A DNA stretch of 56,837 bases from Ophiosphaerella korrae (taxonomy: Eukaryota > Ascomycota > Dothideomycetes > Pleosporales > Phaeosphaeriaceae): the NCBI GenBank assembly GCA_028456385.1, contig JALNQF010000264.1, forward strand, positions 1-56,837, in the 5' to 3' direction. The notes below the pieces were generated by a model. The model did not search any database and was not told where the DNA came from. It saw only the letters and a program-made list of their open reading frames with translations. Made by a program: the position numbers and the translations under genes. Of this stretch, positions 34,206 through 47,789 are shown piece after piece (within the stretch, counting starts at the first letter, position 1; each line of letters begins with the position of its first letter).

Positions 34206-37200
34206 ATAGTAGAAAGTTTAACTAAATAATTAAGTAAAGCTCTTAGAAGTAGTCCTAAAATAGATAGTACTATATAGAAAATAATTAAAGGTTGTCTTAA
34301 CTAACTAATTAATAATAAAGAAGATATAAAAATAGTAATTAATACTTTAGAGACGTAGAACAAAGAACTATAAGATTACGTAAAATAGAATAAAGTATAA
34401 ATTAAGGCTATTATCTAAGGATAGAACTAGATAAAACTAATTACTTAGAGATTAGAAATAAGTGTAACAAAGAAACTACTAAAGATACCTATCTTTAAGA
34501 AATTTAATAGAATAAGGGAGAAACTAAAACCTTTTATTACTTTAGTATAACTCTAGATAGATATATAAGTACTATACTTTAATATAGAAGAAAAGAAAGT
34601 AATATATATTAGATTATACCTTAAAGAAGACGTAATAAGATAGTATAAACCTTACTAGATAGATTATATAATATATAGCCTAATAACCTAAAAAGATAAG
34701 ACTAGAGCTATCTTTAGAAGTTATAAATACTTTACTAAATAAATAAGAGTAGCGTTTAGAGATATAGATATTACCTAATAAGATAAAGAGTAGCTAAAAA
34801 AGCTTATATAAAATTAGAGTATTCTTAAGTATATATTATAGTTTAAATAACTATTATAAAATATAGAATAGAATAAGTTAGCCTTAATATTATAATTTAA
34901 ACAAGGACTAAACTTAAAGATCTAATACGAGATAATATATATAGAGAAACTAAGGATACTAGAAGCTCTAAAGTAATAGGTAATATAAATTAATAATAAC
35001 CTTTAAGAATAGAAGAAGAATAAATATAGAGGTTATACCTAGAACTATAACAAGAGAGACCTTATAGTCTTTAACGCTAATAAGAATAAGAAAAAGAAGA
35101 AGAATAAAGACTTTATATACTTTAACTATAGAAAACTAGGCTACTATATAAAGAACTATAGATCTAAGTTAAAGAAAGATATAATATACTATAAATATAG
35201 AAAACTAAAATACTTTATAAAAGACTATAAGAGTAAAAACCTAAAGAAAGAAACTTAGTTAAAGATAACTAAAAAGAAGAAAGAAGTACTATAAGTATAA
35301 GCTAAACCTTAGGAGAAAGTAGCTAAGAGTAAAGAAGTATAATATATAATACTCTACTAGACCTTTTATTATAATAATAACTACTATATATATCTTTTTA
35401 GTAAATAAGGAGTAGTATAGTTTCTATAGAAATAGAGATATAAAGTAGCTATAATAAAGGAAAATAGAACTAAAGCTTAGCTAGAAGAAATAGCTTAAGT
35501 AGTAGACTTACTAATAGAAGACTTAGAAAAGGAAGAGCTCTTAGTACTACTAATTTAGGCTAAAGGACTAGTACTAGATAAAGAAACTACTATAACTACT
35601 TCTAAAAAACTAAAAAGAAGTAAAAGATAAGTTAGTATAAAATGTATAGAGTATACCTAGCTAATAATATATAGTTATAATAGCTATATAATAATAGATA
35701 TAGAGGAATAAAATAAAGAATAGAGATTTATTTAAATATACTTAATAGTTATAAGTATAGAAGAAGTATATAAAGACTAGAAAGAACGTAATTCTAAGGA
35801 AATAAAGTTTATAATATTCTAGGAATAGATAAAGTAATATATAGTTATAGTAAGAAGAATACCTATATAAAGAGAGTAGTAATACTTTATAAAGAAAACG
35901 TAATAGATTAATAAAGCTTATATACTAAGAGTACTAGTAGTATACTATATCCTAATAATAGATATACCTAGTAAAGACAAGTACTAAGAAGGAGATAATA
36001 AGATAATAGATTTAAAATATCTAGTACTCTTTAAAGTATTATAGATATTATACTTAGATAAGAATTATATTATATATAGAAACTCTAAAGTAAATAATAA
36101 TATATAGCTTATAAAGAGAAGAGGCTATAATTATAAAAGAGTAATTATAGTAGAAAATATCTAGGGATAAGAAATAATCCTAGAAGATAGATACCTAGTA
36201 GTAAGACCTAGATCTAAGTTAGTTAAGAAATACGTCTAGGGAGAACTATAGTACAAATATATAAATAATAAATATCTAAAATATAAAATATATAAACTTA
36301 AAGTAAGGCTTTAGCTCTAAAAAGATAGATAATTTATAAAGATACTAAAGTAAGAAGAGCTAGAAGGTATAAGGGACCTATATATTATAAAAATAAGTAT
36401 ATACTAAAGAAGAAAAGTATAATTAATAATTAATAGTAGAGCTATAAAGAACTTTATATTAAAGAAGTTTATAGAAATATAAGAAATAAAATATATAATA
36501 AAGAAGAACCCTTAATAATTAAGTATAATTAAAGGAAAACTATTCTAAGAACCTATATAGTTTAAGATAGTACCTTTAATACTAAAATTAGAAATACTAG
36601 AAATTAAGAATATAGTTATAGATATAATAACAATCGATAATAAATAAGATATAATATTAAGAATACTATAGTTATAAATAACTAACCTATATATTAATTA
36701 GAGAACAAGAGAAATTAGTTATAGTAAAATAGATATACTAAAAGCTAATATAAGTACTTATAAAGGAGAATTCCTTAAAGAATATAAAAAATAAGAAAAA
36801 TAGCTTATAGAACTAGAGGAATACTTTCTAGAATATTAACTATAGGACTTAACAATAGAACTAGAAGAAAGTAAAAATATAAGATAGAGCCTAGTTTATA
36901 GAAAAATAGAAAAAGAATCTAAAATTAAATAAGTATTTATCTAAAATATAATAAAAAAAAGATAGATAAAAGAGTCTAAATCCTTAGTAGTATATAGACT
37001 TATATTTGTAGACAAAAAAGGAACTAGTAATAAGAGACTCTATATAGATTTTAGAAAAACTAACGTAATTATAAATAAAAACTAATACCTACTACTATAG
37101 ATAGATAGAATATAAGATAGACTAAGAGAAGTAAGAATCTTTATAAAACTAGATATCTAGAACACCTACTATTAAATTAGAATTAAAGAAAGTAATAAAT

Positions 37201-38718
37201 AGAAAATAGTATTTAGAATATAGTATAAATTATATAAATACTTAGTTATGCTATTTAGCTTAATAAACGCGCTAGTAGTATTCTAAGAAAGAATTAATAT
37301 AGTACTAAGAGAGTACTTAGATATATTTATATTTGTATATTTAGATAATATCCTTATATTCTTAAAAATAAAAGAAGAACATATATAATACGTATATAAA
37401 GTAATAAAGAAACTAGTAAAAAATAAACTATTTCTTAAGATAAGAAAATACGAATTTTATATAAAGAAAATAGATTTCCTTAGATTTATTATTAAACTAG
37501 GAAAAATTAAGATTAACCTAGAAAAGATTAGATTAATTAACGAATAGCTAAAACTAAGAAACCTAAAAGAGGTACAATAATTCTATAGGCTAGCTAACTT
37601 CTATAGAAAGTTAATAATAAGATATTCTAAAGATATAAAACCTATAATAAGACTTATAAAGAAAGATACGCTATTTAAATAGATAAAGGAATACGATAAA
37701 GTATTTAATAAGATTAAGAAGAAATTTATAGAAAATCTAGTTATTAGAATATATAACCTAGACCTACTAGTAATAGTAAAAATAGACGTATCTAACTTAG
37801 TATATAGAATAGTATTAATATAAGAAGACCTAGAAACTAATAAAGAATACTTAGTTAAATACTTCTCTAAGAAGATAAAAATAGTAGAACTTAACTACTT
37901 AATCTATAATAAGGAGATACTAGTAATCTATAAAGTATTTAAATAATAGAGAGTATACTTATAAAGAGTAAAGTACTAGATAAAGGTCTATATAGACTAT
38001 AAGAATCTTATAGGATTTATAATAAATAAAGAATTATTATAACGTTATATAAGATAGTAGGAATTTCTATTAATATTTAATATAGAAATTATATATATAA
38101 AAAGAAAAGATAATTAACTTGTAAACGCTTTTAGTAGAAGACTAGACTTATAAGAAGAAGTAAGCGCTACTAGTATAGTTCTAGTTAAGAACAAAGAATG
38201 ATATTTAGTCTTAAATATACCTAAGATAGCTATAATACTTAATAGAATAAGTAATAAGCTAGACGAATAGATTTAGAAAATAATATAAGAAGTAACTAAA
38301 GAAATAGATAAATTAGAAATCTAAGAAGGATTTATACAAGCTTATAGAAGAATATATATTCTAAGTAAGATTTAGAGAGAATTTATATAATAATTCTATA
38401 AATTACTAGTATATAGTTATAAAGGAATAGAGAAAATACTAAATAGACTACTATAAGATTACTATATTCTAAAAGTAAGATAACTAGTAATAGAGGTACT
38501 ATAAGACTATATAGAATACTATAAGAATAAGTATAGTAGATATATACTATATAGAATACTATAACTAGTAGAAATACTAGAAAAACTATAAAGAGTTATT
38601 ATAATAGACATTATTATAAAGCTACTAAAGTTAAAGAACTTAATATTAGGAGTTAAGTATAATAGAATCTTAATAATAGTAGATAAACTAATAAAGTATA
38701 TATACTTCTAACTATATA
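34206..38718 (+). pseudogene. Gyp-2A gag-pol, first part (broken, interrupted by Gyp-2B)
   Basis: From the ATA at 34206 (former ATG, in front of VESLTK) through Gag, zinc knuckle 1 at 35118-35159 with all Cys/His now Tyr, protease region, RT with YLDN at 37338-37349, RNase H and the first part of integrase. The last includes the zinc-binding segment near 38400-38560 and the start of the core near 38600. The frame matches Gyp-1 throughout. It is broken by the Gyp-2B insertion at 38718 and resumes at 45759. RIP stops throughout. Confidence 0.9.
38714..38718. repeat. TSD ATATA, left copy, of Gyp-2B
   Basis: Matches 45754-45758. Such an AT-only repeat could match by chance, but the pol frame of Gyp-2A is restored exactly when one copy and Gyp-2B are left out, which confirms it. 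Confidence 0.88.
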
Positions 38719-39147
38719 TATTATAAGTATAATAGAAGAAATCGAGATAGAACTAATTAGTCTTAATCTAGGCGCTAACAAAGTATAAGACAAGTAAAGT
38801 ACTAACTTTAATTAGGAAACTATATATAACTAAGACACCTAGGTTAATCTATAATCTATAGATTCTTAGTATTAATAGATTATAGATTAAGATAATCTAT
38901 AATCTACTAGTCTTAGTAACTATAGATTATAGATTATAATAAGTATATAGTTAGTAAGATACGTATTATTAGGATAGTATTAGTAATTTAATCTTTTAAC
39001 TATAGAACGCTAATATAAAATAGTTATAAAATATCTTCTATTATTTATAGTTATTATAAATTACTTTTAAGCTTTTACTATTACTTTATAATTTACTAAC
39101 TTCTTCTAAGATAAGTACCTATAGTTAATAATAGGTAGCCTATAATA
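38719..39147 (+). repeat. Gyp-2B 5' LTR
   Basis: 429 bp. It starts TATTATAAG at the junction with interrupted Gyp-2A and ends CCTATAATA. It carries the central inverted-repeat cluster and the U5-side segment shared with Gyp-1. Confidence 0.93.
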
Positions 39148-39208
39148 CTTTACTAATTTAGTTATTATAAGAAGTAAAGCGTAGGTAACGTATAGTCTAG
39201 CTAACACG

Positions 39209-42200
39209 ATAGTAGAAAGTTTAACTAAATAATTAGGTAAAGCCCTTAGGAGTAGTTAAGAGTTAGATAGTACTATATAGGAAATAATTAAAGGTTGTCT
39301 TAACTAATTAATTAATAATAAAGAAGATATAAAGATAGTAATTAATACTTTAGAAATATAGAATAAGGAACTACAAGATTACGTAAAATAGAATAAAGTA
39401 TAGATTAAGGCTATTATCTAAAGATAAAACTAAATAGAACTAATTACCTAAAGACTAGAGATAAGTGCAATAAAGAAACTACTAAAAATACTAGTTCTAA
39501 AGAAGTTTAATAAAGAAAGAGAGAAATTAAGACTCTTTATTACTTTAGTATAACTTTAGATAGATATATAAGTACTATACTTTAATATAAAAGAAAAGAA
39601 AGTAATATATATTAGATTATATCTTAAAGAAGATATAATAAGATAGTATAAACCTTACTAGATAGACTATATAATATATAGCCTAATAACCTAAAAAGAT
39701 AAGACTAGAGCTATCTTTAGAAGTTATAAATACTTTACTAAATAAATAAGAGTAGCGTTTAGAGATATAGATATTACCTAATAAGATAAAGAGTAGCTAA
39801 AAAAGCTTATATAAAATTAGAGTATTCTTAAGTATATATTATAGTTTAAATAACTATTATAAAATATAGAATAGAATAAGTTAGCTCTAATATTATAATT
39901 TAAATAAGGACTAAACTCTAAGATCTAATATAAGATAATATATATAGAAAAACTATAAATACTAGAAGCTCTAAAATAAGAGGTAATATAAATTAATAAT
40001 AATCTCTAAGAATAGAAGAAAAATAAATATAGAGGTTATACCTAGAATTATAACAAGAGAGACTCTATAGTTTTTAACACTAATAAGAATAAGAAAAAAA
40101 TAAAAAATAAAGACTTTATATACTTTAATTATAGTAAACTAGGCTACTATATAAAGAACTATAGATCTAAGTTAAAGAAAGATATAGTATACTATAAATA
40201 TAAGAAACTAAGATACTTTATAAAAGACTATAGAAGTAAAGACGTAAAAAAAAAAACTTAGTTAAAGATAACTAAAAAGAAGAAAGAAGTACTATAAGTA
40301 TAGGCTAAACCTTAAAAGAAAGTAGCTAGAAGTAAAGAAGTATAATATATAATACTCTATTAGACCTTTTATTATAATAATAACTACTATATATATCTTT
40401 TTAGTAAATAGAGAGTAGTATAGTTCCTATAGAAATAGAGATATAAAGTAGCTATTATAAAGGAAAATAGAACTAAAGCTTAGCTAGAAGAAATAGCTTA
40501 AGTAGTAGACCTACTAATAAAAGACTTAGAAAAGGAAGAGCTCTTAGTACTACTAATTTAGGCTAAAGGACTAGTACTAGATAAAGAAACTACTATAACT
40601 ACCTCTAAAAGACTAAGAAGAAGTAAAAGATAAGTTAGTATAAAAAGTATAGAGTATACCTAGCTAATAATATATAGTTATAATAGCTATATAATAATAG
40701 ATATAGAAGAACGTAATAAAGGATAAAAGTTTATTTAGATATACTTAATAGTTATAAATATAGAGGAAGTATATAAAGACTAAAAAGAATATAATCTTAA
40801 AGAAACTAAGTTTATACTATTTTAAGAATAGATAAAGTAGTATATAGTTATAGTAAAAAGAATACTTATACTAAGAGAATAGTAATACTTTATAAAGAAA
40901 ACGCGATAGATAAATAAAGCCGATATACTAAGAATACTAGTAGTATACTATATCCTAATAATAAATACACCTAGTAAAGATAAGTACTAGGAAAGAGATA
41001 ATAAGATAATAGATCTAAAATATCTAGTATACTTTAAAGTATTATAGATATTATACCTAGATAAAAATTATATTATATACAAGAACTCTAAAGTAAATAA
41101 TAACGTATAGCTTATAAGAAGAAGAAGCTATAACTATATAAGAGTAATTATAGTAAAAGATATCTAAGGATAAGAAATAATCTTAGAAGATAGATACCTA
41201 GTAGTAAGACTTAGATCTAAGTTAACTAAGAAATGCGTCTAGAGAAGACTATAGTATAAATATATAAATAATAAATATCTAAAATACAAAGAATATAAAC
41301 TTAAAATAGAGCTATAGCTCTAGAAAGATAGATAGTTTATAAAAATACTAAAGTAAGAAAAGCTAGAAAGTATAAGAGGCCTATATATTATAAAGATAAG
41401 TATATACTAAAGAAAAGAAGTATAATTAATAATTAATAGTAGAGCTATAAGAAACTTTATATTAAAGAAGTTTATAGAAACAAAAGGAATAAAGTATATA
41501 ATAAAGAAATATCTTTAATAACTAAGTATAATTAAAAGAAAACTATTCTAGAAACCTATATAGTTTAAAATAGTACCTTTAATACTAAGGCTAAAAAGAC
41601 TAGAAATTAAGAATATAGTTATAGATATAACAACAATTAATAATAAATAAAATATAATATTAGGAATACTATAGTTATAAATAACTAACTTATATATTAA
41701 TTAAAGAACTAGAGAAATTAGTTATAGTAAAATAGATATATTAAAAGCTAATATAAGTACTTGTAAAGGAGAATTCTTTAAAGAATATAAGAAGTAAGAA
41801 AAATAGCTTATAGAGCTAGAAGATTACCTTCTAGAATATTAACTATAGAACTTAGTAATATAACTAGAAGAAAGTAAAAATATAAGATAGAGCTTAGTCT
41901 ACTAAAAAATAGAAGAAGAATTTAAAATTAAGTAAATATTTATCTAAAACGTAATAAAGAAAAGATAGATAAAAGAATCTAAATCTTTAGTAGTATATAG
42001 ACTTATATTTATAGATAAGAAGAGAATAAGTAATAAGAGACTCTATATAGATTTTAAGAAAACTAACGTAATTATAAATAAGAACTAATACCTACTACTA
42101 TAAATAGATAGAATATAAGATAGACTATAAAAAGTAAGAGTCTTTATAAAACTAGATATCTAGAACACTTACTATTAGATTAGAATTAAGAAAAGTAATA

Positions 42201-44734
42201 AATAGAAAATAGTATTTAGAATATAGTATAAACTATATAAATACCTAGTTATACTATTTAGCTTAATAAACGCACTAGTAGTATTCTAAGAAAGAATTAA
42301 TATAGTACTAAAAGAGTACTTAGATATATTTATATTTATATACTTAGATAATATCTTTATATATTTAGAGATAGAAGAAGAACACGTATAATATATATAT
42401 AAAGTACTAGAGAAACTAGTAGAAAATAAATTATTTCTTAAAATAAGAAAATATAAATTTTATATAAAGAAAATAGATTTCCTTAGATTTATTATTAAAC
42501 TAGGAAAAATTAGTATTAATCTAGAAAAGATTAGATTAATTAATAAATAGCTAACACTAAGAAACCTAAAAGAGGTATAATAATTTTATAGGCTAGCTAA
42601 CTTCTATAAGAAGCTAATAGTAAGATATTCTAAAAATATAAAACTAATAACAAGACTTATAAAGAAAGATATACTATTTAAATAGATAAAGGAAGGCGAT
42701 AAAGTATTTAATAAGATTAAGAAGAAGTTTATAAAGAACTTAGTTATTAGAATATATAACCTAGACCTACTAGTAATAGTAAAAATAGATATATCTAACT
42801 TAGTCTATAGAATAGCACTAATATAGGAAGACCTAGAGACTAGAAAAGAATATTTAGTTAAATACTTCTCTAAGAAAATAAAAATAGCAGAACTTAACTA
42901 CTTAATTTATAATAAAGAGATACTAGTAATTTATAAAGTATTTAAATAATAGAGAGTATATCTATAAAAAGTAAAGTATTAGATAAAAGTTTATATAGAC
43001 TATAACAATCTTATAAGATTTATAATAAATAAGGAATTATTATAATACTATATAAGATAGTAGGAATACTTATTAATATTTAACCTAGAAATTATATATA
43101 TAAAAGAAAAAGATAATTAGTTTATAAATACCTTTAGTAGAAGACTAGACTTATAAGAAGAAGTAAGAGCTACTAGTATAGTTTTAATTAAGAACAAGGA
43201 AGAATACTTAGTTTTAAATATACTTAAGATAGCTATAATACTTAAAAGAATAAGTAGTAAACTAAATAAATAGATTTAAAAGATAACGTAAAAAGTATCT
43301 AAAGAAATAAAGAAGCTAGAAATCTAAGAAGAATTTATATAAGCTTATAGAAGAATATATATTCTAAAGAAGATTTAGAGAGAATTTATATAATAATTTT
43401 ATAAATTACTAGTATATAGTTACTAAGAAATTAAGAAAATATTAGATAAACTACTACAAGACTACTATATTTTAAAAGTAAGATAACTAGTAATAAAAGT
43501 ACTATAAAATTATATAGAATACTATAGGAATAAATATAATAGGTATATACTATATAGAATACTATAACTAGTAAAAATACTAAAATAACTATAAGGAGTT
43601 ATTATAATAGACTTTATTACAAAACTACTTAAGTCTAAAGACTTAATATTAGGAGTTAAGTATAATAAAATCCTAATAATAGTAGATAAGCTTATAAAGT
43701 ATATATACTTTAGACTATATAAAGAGTAGAGTAAGATAGAAGTTACTATATACTAGGTTCTAGGAATAGTAATTAGTTAATATAGACTACTAAATAAGAT
43801 TATTATAGATAGAGATATATAATTTATATTAAAACTATAGGGAATAATAGTAGTGTAATTAGGAATATATTACGTAATATCTATAGTATACTACTTATAG
43901 ATAGATAGATAGTTAGAATAAATAAATTAAATAGTAGAATAATACCTAAGATACTACCTTAACTATAACTAGAATAATTAAGTATAGCTACTACCTATAG
44001 TATAGCTAGTATATAATAGTATAAAGTATATAGTAATAAGAGTATTACTCTTCTTTATAAGCTATAGATTTAAACCTAATATATATTAGATACTAAAGAA
44101 CTAGATATCTTAGTTTTTAAGAAGAGAAAACTTTACTAATAGACTTAAAGATATATATAATTAACTAAGACAAGACGTAGAATTCTTATATAATTAAATA
44201 GTAAAGTACTATAATAAAAAGTATAAAGAAAGACTTTATTTTAAAGAAAGAGAAAAAGTATAGTTAGTATAAAAGAATATTAAGAGTAAGTAACTAAGTT
44301 TAAAATTAGACTACGTTAAGATAAGACTATATAAAATTAAGAAAAAAGTTATACTAGTTATATTTAAACTAAAGCTACTAAATAAAATAAAGATATACCT
44401 AATATTTTATATAGCCTTACTAGAATAAGTACTATAAAATATAGAACTACTAGTATATAAAGTAGATACGTATAGAGAATAAGAAAAATAAGAAGTTAAA
44501 GAAATCTTATAGTACTAGTTCTATAATAGAAAGAACTACTACTTAGTAAAATAGATAAGAATAGATAAAAAAGGATAACTATAAGAGAAAATATAAGAAC
44601 TAGAAGATAATCTTAATTACTCTAAGAAATTAGAAGAGTTCTAAAATTAAAACTCTCTAGAACGCCTAGTAGTAAACTAAGAGAACTAATATTACTAATA
44701 ATAGATAGAGAGATAATTAGGACGTCTAGTATAG
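39209..44734 (+). pseudogene. Gyp-2B gag-pol (broken)
   Basis: 5526 bp, 1842 codons in one frame, with no net frameshift between the proposed start (ATA at 39209) and the stop TAG at 44732. Order as in Gyp-1: capsid; zinc knuckle 1 at 40121-40162 with Cys/His replaced by Tyr; protease region; RT with YLDN at 42341-42352; RNase H; integrase zinc-binding region (about 43420-43560) and core (about 43610-44060); and a chromodomain (about 44500-44640). The single frame suggests expression as one polyprotein, as in Tf1-like elements; that is inference. The substitutions are almost all RIP transitions and the gene is dead. Confidence 0.9.
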
Positions 44735-44972
44735 GACCTACTATAGTAATATTAAACGCTTTATCTAAGTTTAGCTTAGCTTCTAAAGCTACTAACTACT
44801 TAGCTAATTTTTTATTATTTAAGGCCTTTATTTTATAAAGATAAGAGAAATAAGCTTAATTCTCTACTAGCTTACTTTACGTAAGCTCTTAGATATACTT
44901 ATGCTTAGCTTTAGCCTCTATAATTTAAGATAGTAATTTCTCTTAAGTTTAGTTAATAGCTTTCTCTATTAT
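44640..44972 (-). pseudogene. Conserved antisense frame of Gyp-2B (aORF), broken
   Basis: Minus-strand frame from ATA-ATA-GAG-AAA-GCT at 44972 (likely former ATG-ATG), through IIEAKAKHK, to LESFNF near 44640. The part 44735-44972, 238 bp, lies outside pol, exactly the same length as in Gyp-1 and Gyp-2C. Interruptions are RIP-type stops. No known domain. Confidence 0.45.
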
Positions 44973-45324
44973 TATTAAGCCTAGATATAAGAATAAGTAT
45001 AATAAACTTATACTTAGAAAGAAAAATACTAAATATATTATAAGAGCTATATATATTTATATAAATATATACTTTATAAGCTTTACTATTATTTATAGAA
45101 ATAATATAAAAAAGAGACTTAGGGTTTAACTTAAGAGAAGTATAATAAAAGTAAAGAAATATTTTAATACTAATACGTAATACGTAATTAGTAAGAAGGT
45201 AGTAATAACGTATAAATAAAATAGGTATAAAAGAGGATAAAGAACTCTATATAAATAAAGAAACTAGACTAATAACTCTAGCTTTAGGGTAGGTAAACTA
45301 AGACCTACCTAGAAAGAGAGATAG

Positions 45325-45753
45325 TATTATAGGTATAATAGAAGAAATTAAAATAGAACTAATTAGTCTTAATCTAGGCGCTAATAAAGTATAAGATAAG
45401 TAAAGTAATAACTTTAATTAGGAAACTATATATAACTAAGATACCTAGGTTAATCTATAATCTATAGATTCTTAGTATTAATAGATTATAGATTAAGATA
45501 ATCTATAATCTACTAGTCTTAGTAACTATAGATTATAGATTATAATAAGTATATAGTTAGTAGGATATATATTATTAAGATAGTATTAGTAATTTAATCC
45601 TTTAACTATAGAATACTAATACAAGATAGTTATAAAATATCTTCTATTATTTATAGTTATTATAGATTACCTCTAAGCTTTTACTATTACTTTGTAATTT
45701 ACTAACTTCTTTTAAGACAAGTACTTATAGTTAATAATAAGTAGCTTATAATA
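45325..45753 (+). repeat. Gyp-2B 3' LTR
   Basis: 429 bp, TATTATAGG...CTTATAATA, preceded by the purine tract AGAAAGAGAGATAG at 45311-45324 and followed by the TSD ATATA (45754-45758). Gyp-2A integrase coding resumes directly after. Confidence 0.93.
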
Positions 45754-45758
45754 ATATA

Positions 45759-46771
45759 AAGAAAAAAGTAAAATAGAGGTTACTATATACTAAGTTCTAG
45801 GAATAGTAATTAGCTAATATAAACTACTAGATAAGATTATTATAGATAGAGATATATAATTTATATTAAAACTATAGAGAATAATAGTAGTATAATTAGG
45901 AATATAATACGTAATATCTATAGTATATTACCTATAAATAGATAGATAATTAGAATAAATAAATTAGATAGTAAAATAATACTTAAGATACTACTTTAAC
46001 TATAATTAGAATAATTAAGTATAGTTACTACTTATAGTATAGTTAGTATATAATAGCGTAAAGAATATAGTAATAAAAGTATTACTCTTTTTTGTAAACT
46101 ATAGATTTAAGCCTAATATATACTAGATACTAAGAAACTAGATATCTTAGTCTCTAAGAAGAGAAAACTTCGCTAATAAACTTAAAAATATATATAATTA
46201 ACTAAGATAGGACGCAGAATTCCTACATAATTAGATAGCTAAGTACTATAATAAGAAGTATAAAGAAAGACCTTAATTTAAAAAGGAAGAAAAAGTATAG
46301 TTAGTATAAAAGAATATTAAGAGTAAGCGCCTAAGTTTAAAATTAGACTACGTTAAGATAAGACTATATAAAATTAAGAAAGAAGTTATACTAGTTATAT
46401 TTAGATTAAAGCTACTAAATAAGATAAAGATATACTTAATATTTTACGTAGCTTTACTAGAATAAGTACTATAGAATATAGAACTACTAGTATATAAAGT
46501 AGATACGTATAAAAAATAAAAAGAATAAGAAGTTAAAGAAATCTTATAGTACTAGTTCTATAATAGAAAAAACTACTACTTAGTAGAATAAATAGGTATA
46601 GATAAAAAAGGATAACTATAGGAGAAAATATAGGAACTAGAGGATAATCTTAATTACTTTAAGAAACTAGAAGACTTCTAAAGTTAAAACTTTCTAAAAC
46701 GCCTAGTAGTAAACTAAGAGAACTAATATTACTAATAATAGATAGAGAAGTAATAAGAACGTCTAATATAA
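45759..46771 (+). pseudogene. Gyp-2A gag-pol, second part (integrase end and chromodomain)
   Basis: Continues the integrase core (GTTACTATATACTAAG-type segment, then the conserved block near 45880-46080). The integrase C-terminus and a chromodomain follow (about 46520-46680, with EVKEIL and YLVE* as landmarks). The stop is near 46769. With 34206-38718 it totals 5526 bp, identical to Gyp-2B. Chromodomains bind methylated histone tails and steer integration to heterochromatin, which would fit the nesting seen here; that link is family knowledge, not shown by the sequence. Confidence 0.88.
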
Positions 46772-47003
46772 GACCTACTATAGTAAACGCCTTATCTAAG
46801 TCTAGCTTAGCTTCTAGAGCTACTAACTATTTAGCTAATTTCTTATTATTTAAGGCTTTTATCTTATAAAAGTAAAAGAGATAAGCTTAATTCTTTACTA
46901 GCTTACTTTACGTTAGCTCTTAGATATACTTATACTTAGCTTTAGCTTTTACAATTTAAGATAGTAATTTCTCTTAAGTTTAGTTAATAGCTTTCTCTAT
47001 TAT
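46670..47003 (-). pseudogene. Conserved antisense frame of Gyp-2A (aORF), broken
   Basis: Minus-strand frame from ATA-ATA at 47003 through the counterpart of IIEAKAK to LESFNF-like residues near 46670. It has the same relative position and nearly the same length outside pol (232 bp) as in Gyp-1, 2B and 2C. RIP-type stops only. Confidence 0.43.
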
Positions 47004-47355
47004 TATTAAGCCTAAACGTAAGAATAAGTATAATAAACGTATACTTAGAAAGAGAGACACTAGATATATTACAAGAACTACGTATAGTTATATAAATATA
47101 TACCTTATAAGCCCTACTATTATTTATAGAATTAATATAAAGAAAAGACTTAAGATTTAACTTAAGAGAAGTATAATAAGAATAAGAAAATATTTTAATA
47201 CTATTACGTAATATATAATTAGTAAGAAGATAGTAATAATATATAGATAAAATAGGTATAAAAGAAAATAAAGAACTCTATATTAATAAAGAAACTAGAC
47301 TAATAACTCTAGCTCTAAAATAGATAAATTAGGACCTACCTAGAGAGAGAGATAG

Positions 47356-47784
47356 TATTATAGGTATAATAGAGGAAATTAAGATAGAACTAATTAGTCT
47401 TAACTTAGATACTAATAAAGTATAGAATAAGTAAAGTAATAACCTTAATTAAAAGACTATATATAATTAAGATACCTAGAGTAATCTATAATCTATAGAT
47501 TCTTAGTATCTATAGATTATAAATTAAGATAATCTACAATCTATTAGTCTTAGTAACTATAGATTATAGATTACGATAAGTATATAGTTAATAGGATACG
47601 TATTATTAGGATAATATTAGTAATTTAATCTTTTAACTATAGAACGCTAATATAAGATAGTTATAAAATATCTTTTATTATTTATAGTTATTATAGATTA
47701 TAATATAAGCTTTTATTATTACTTTGTAATCTACTAACTTTTTTAAAATAAGTACTTATAGTTAATAATAGGTAACCTATAATA
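47356..47784 (+). repeat. Gyp-2A 3' LTR
   Basis: 429 bp, TATTATAGG...CCTATAATA, preceded by the purine tract at 47342-47355 and followed by the TSD AATTA (47785-47789). Confidence 0.93.
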
Positions 47785-47789
47785 AATTA

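Larger units (their letters stand above)
38719..45753 (+). mobile_element. Gyp-2B: chromovirus nested inside the same-family Gyp-2A
   Basis: 7035-bp plus-strand copy with two 429-bp LTRs (38719-39147 and 45325-45753), TSD ATATA, one gag-pol frame (39209-44734), the antisense frame (44640-44972) and a polypurine tract (45311-45324). It is in the same orientation as its host element and within the integrase core. Its LTR ends are more mutated (TATTATAAG, CTTATAATA) than those of Gyp-2A although it inserted later, so RIP has continued after nesting. Confidence 0.93.
33716..47784 (+). mobile_element. Gyp-2A: chromovirus inserted in Gyp-J and itself split by Gyp-2B
   Basis: Plus-strand element bounded by 429-bp LTRs (33716-34144 and 47356-47784) and the TSD AATTA. 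Its own sequence is 33716-38718 plus 45759-47784, 7029 bp, against 7035 bp for Gyp-2B and 7033 bp for Gyp-2C. Gyp-2B sits in the integrase. The coding sequence on the two sides sums to 5526 bp, exactly the length in Gyp-2B, so the split is clean. LTR ends are TATTATAGG and CCTATAACA/CCTATAATA, perfect 9-bp inverted termini once the TG-to-TA change is allowed for. Confidence 0.93.
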
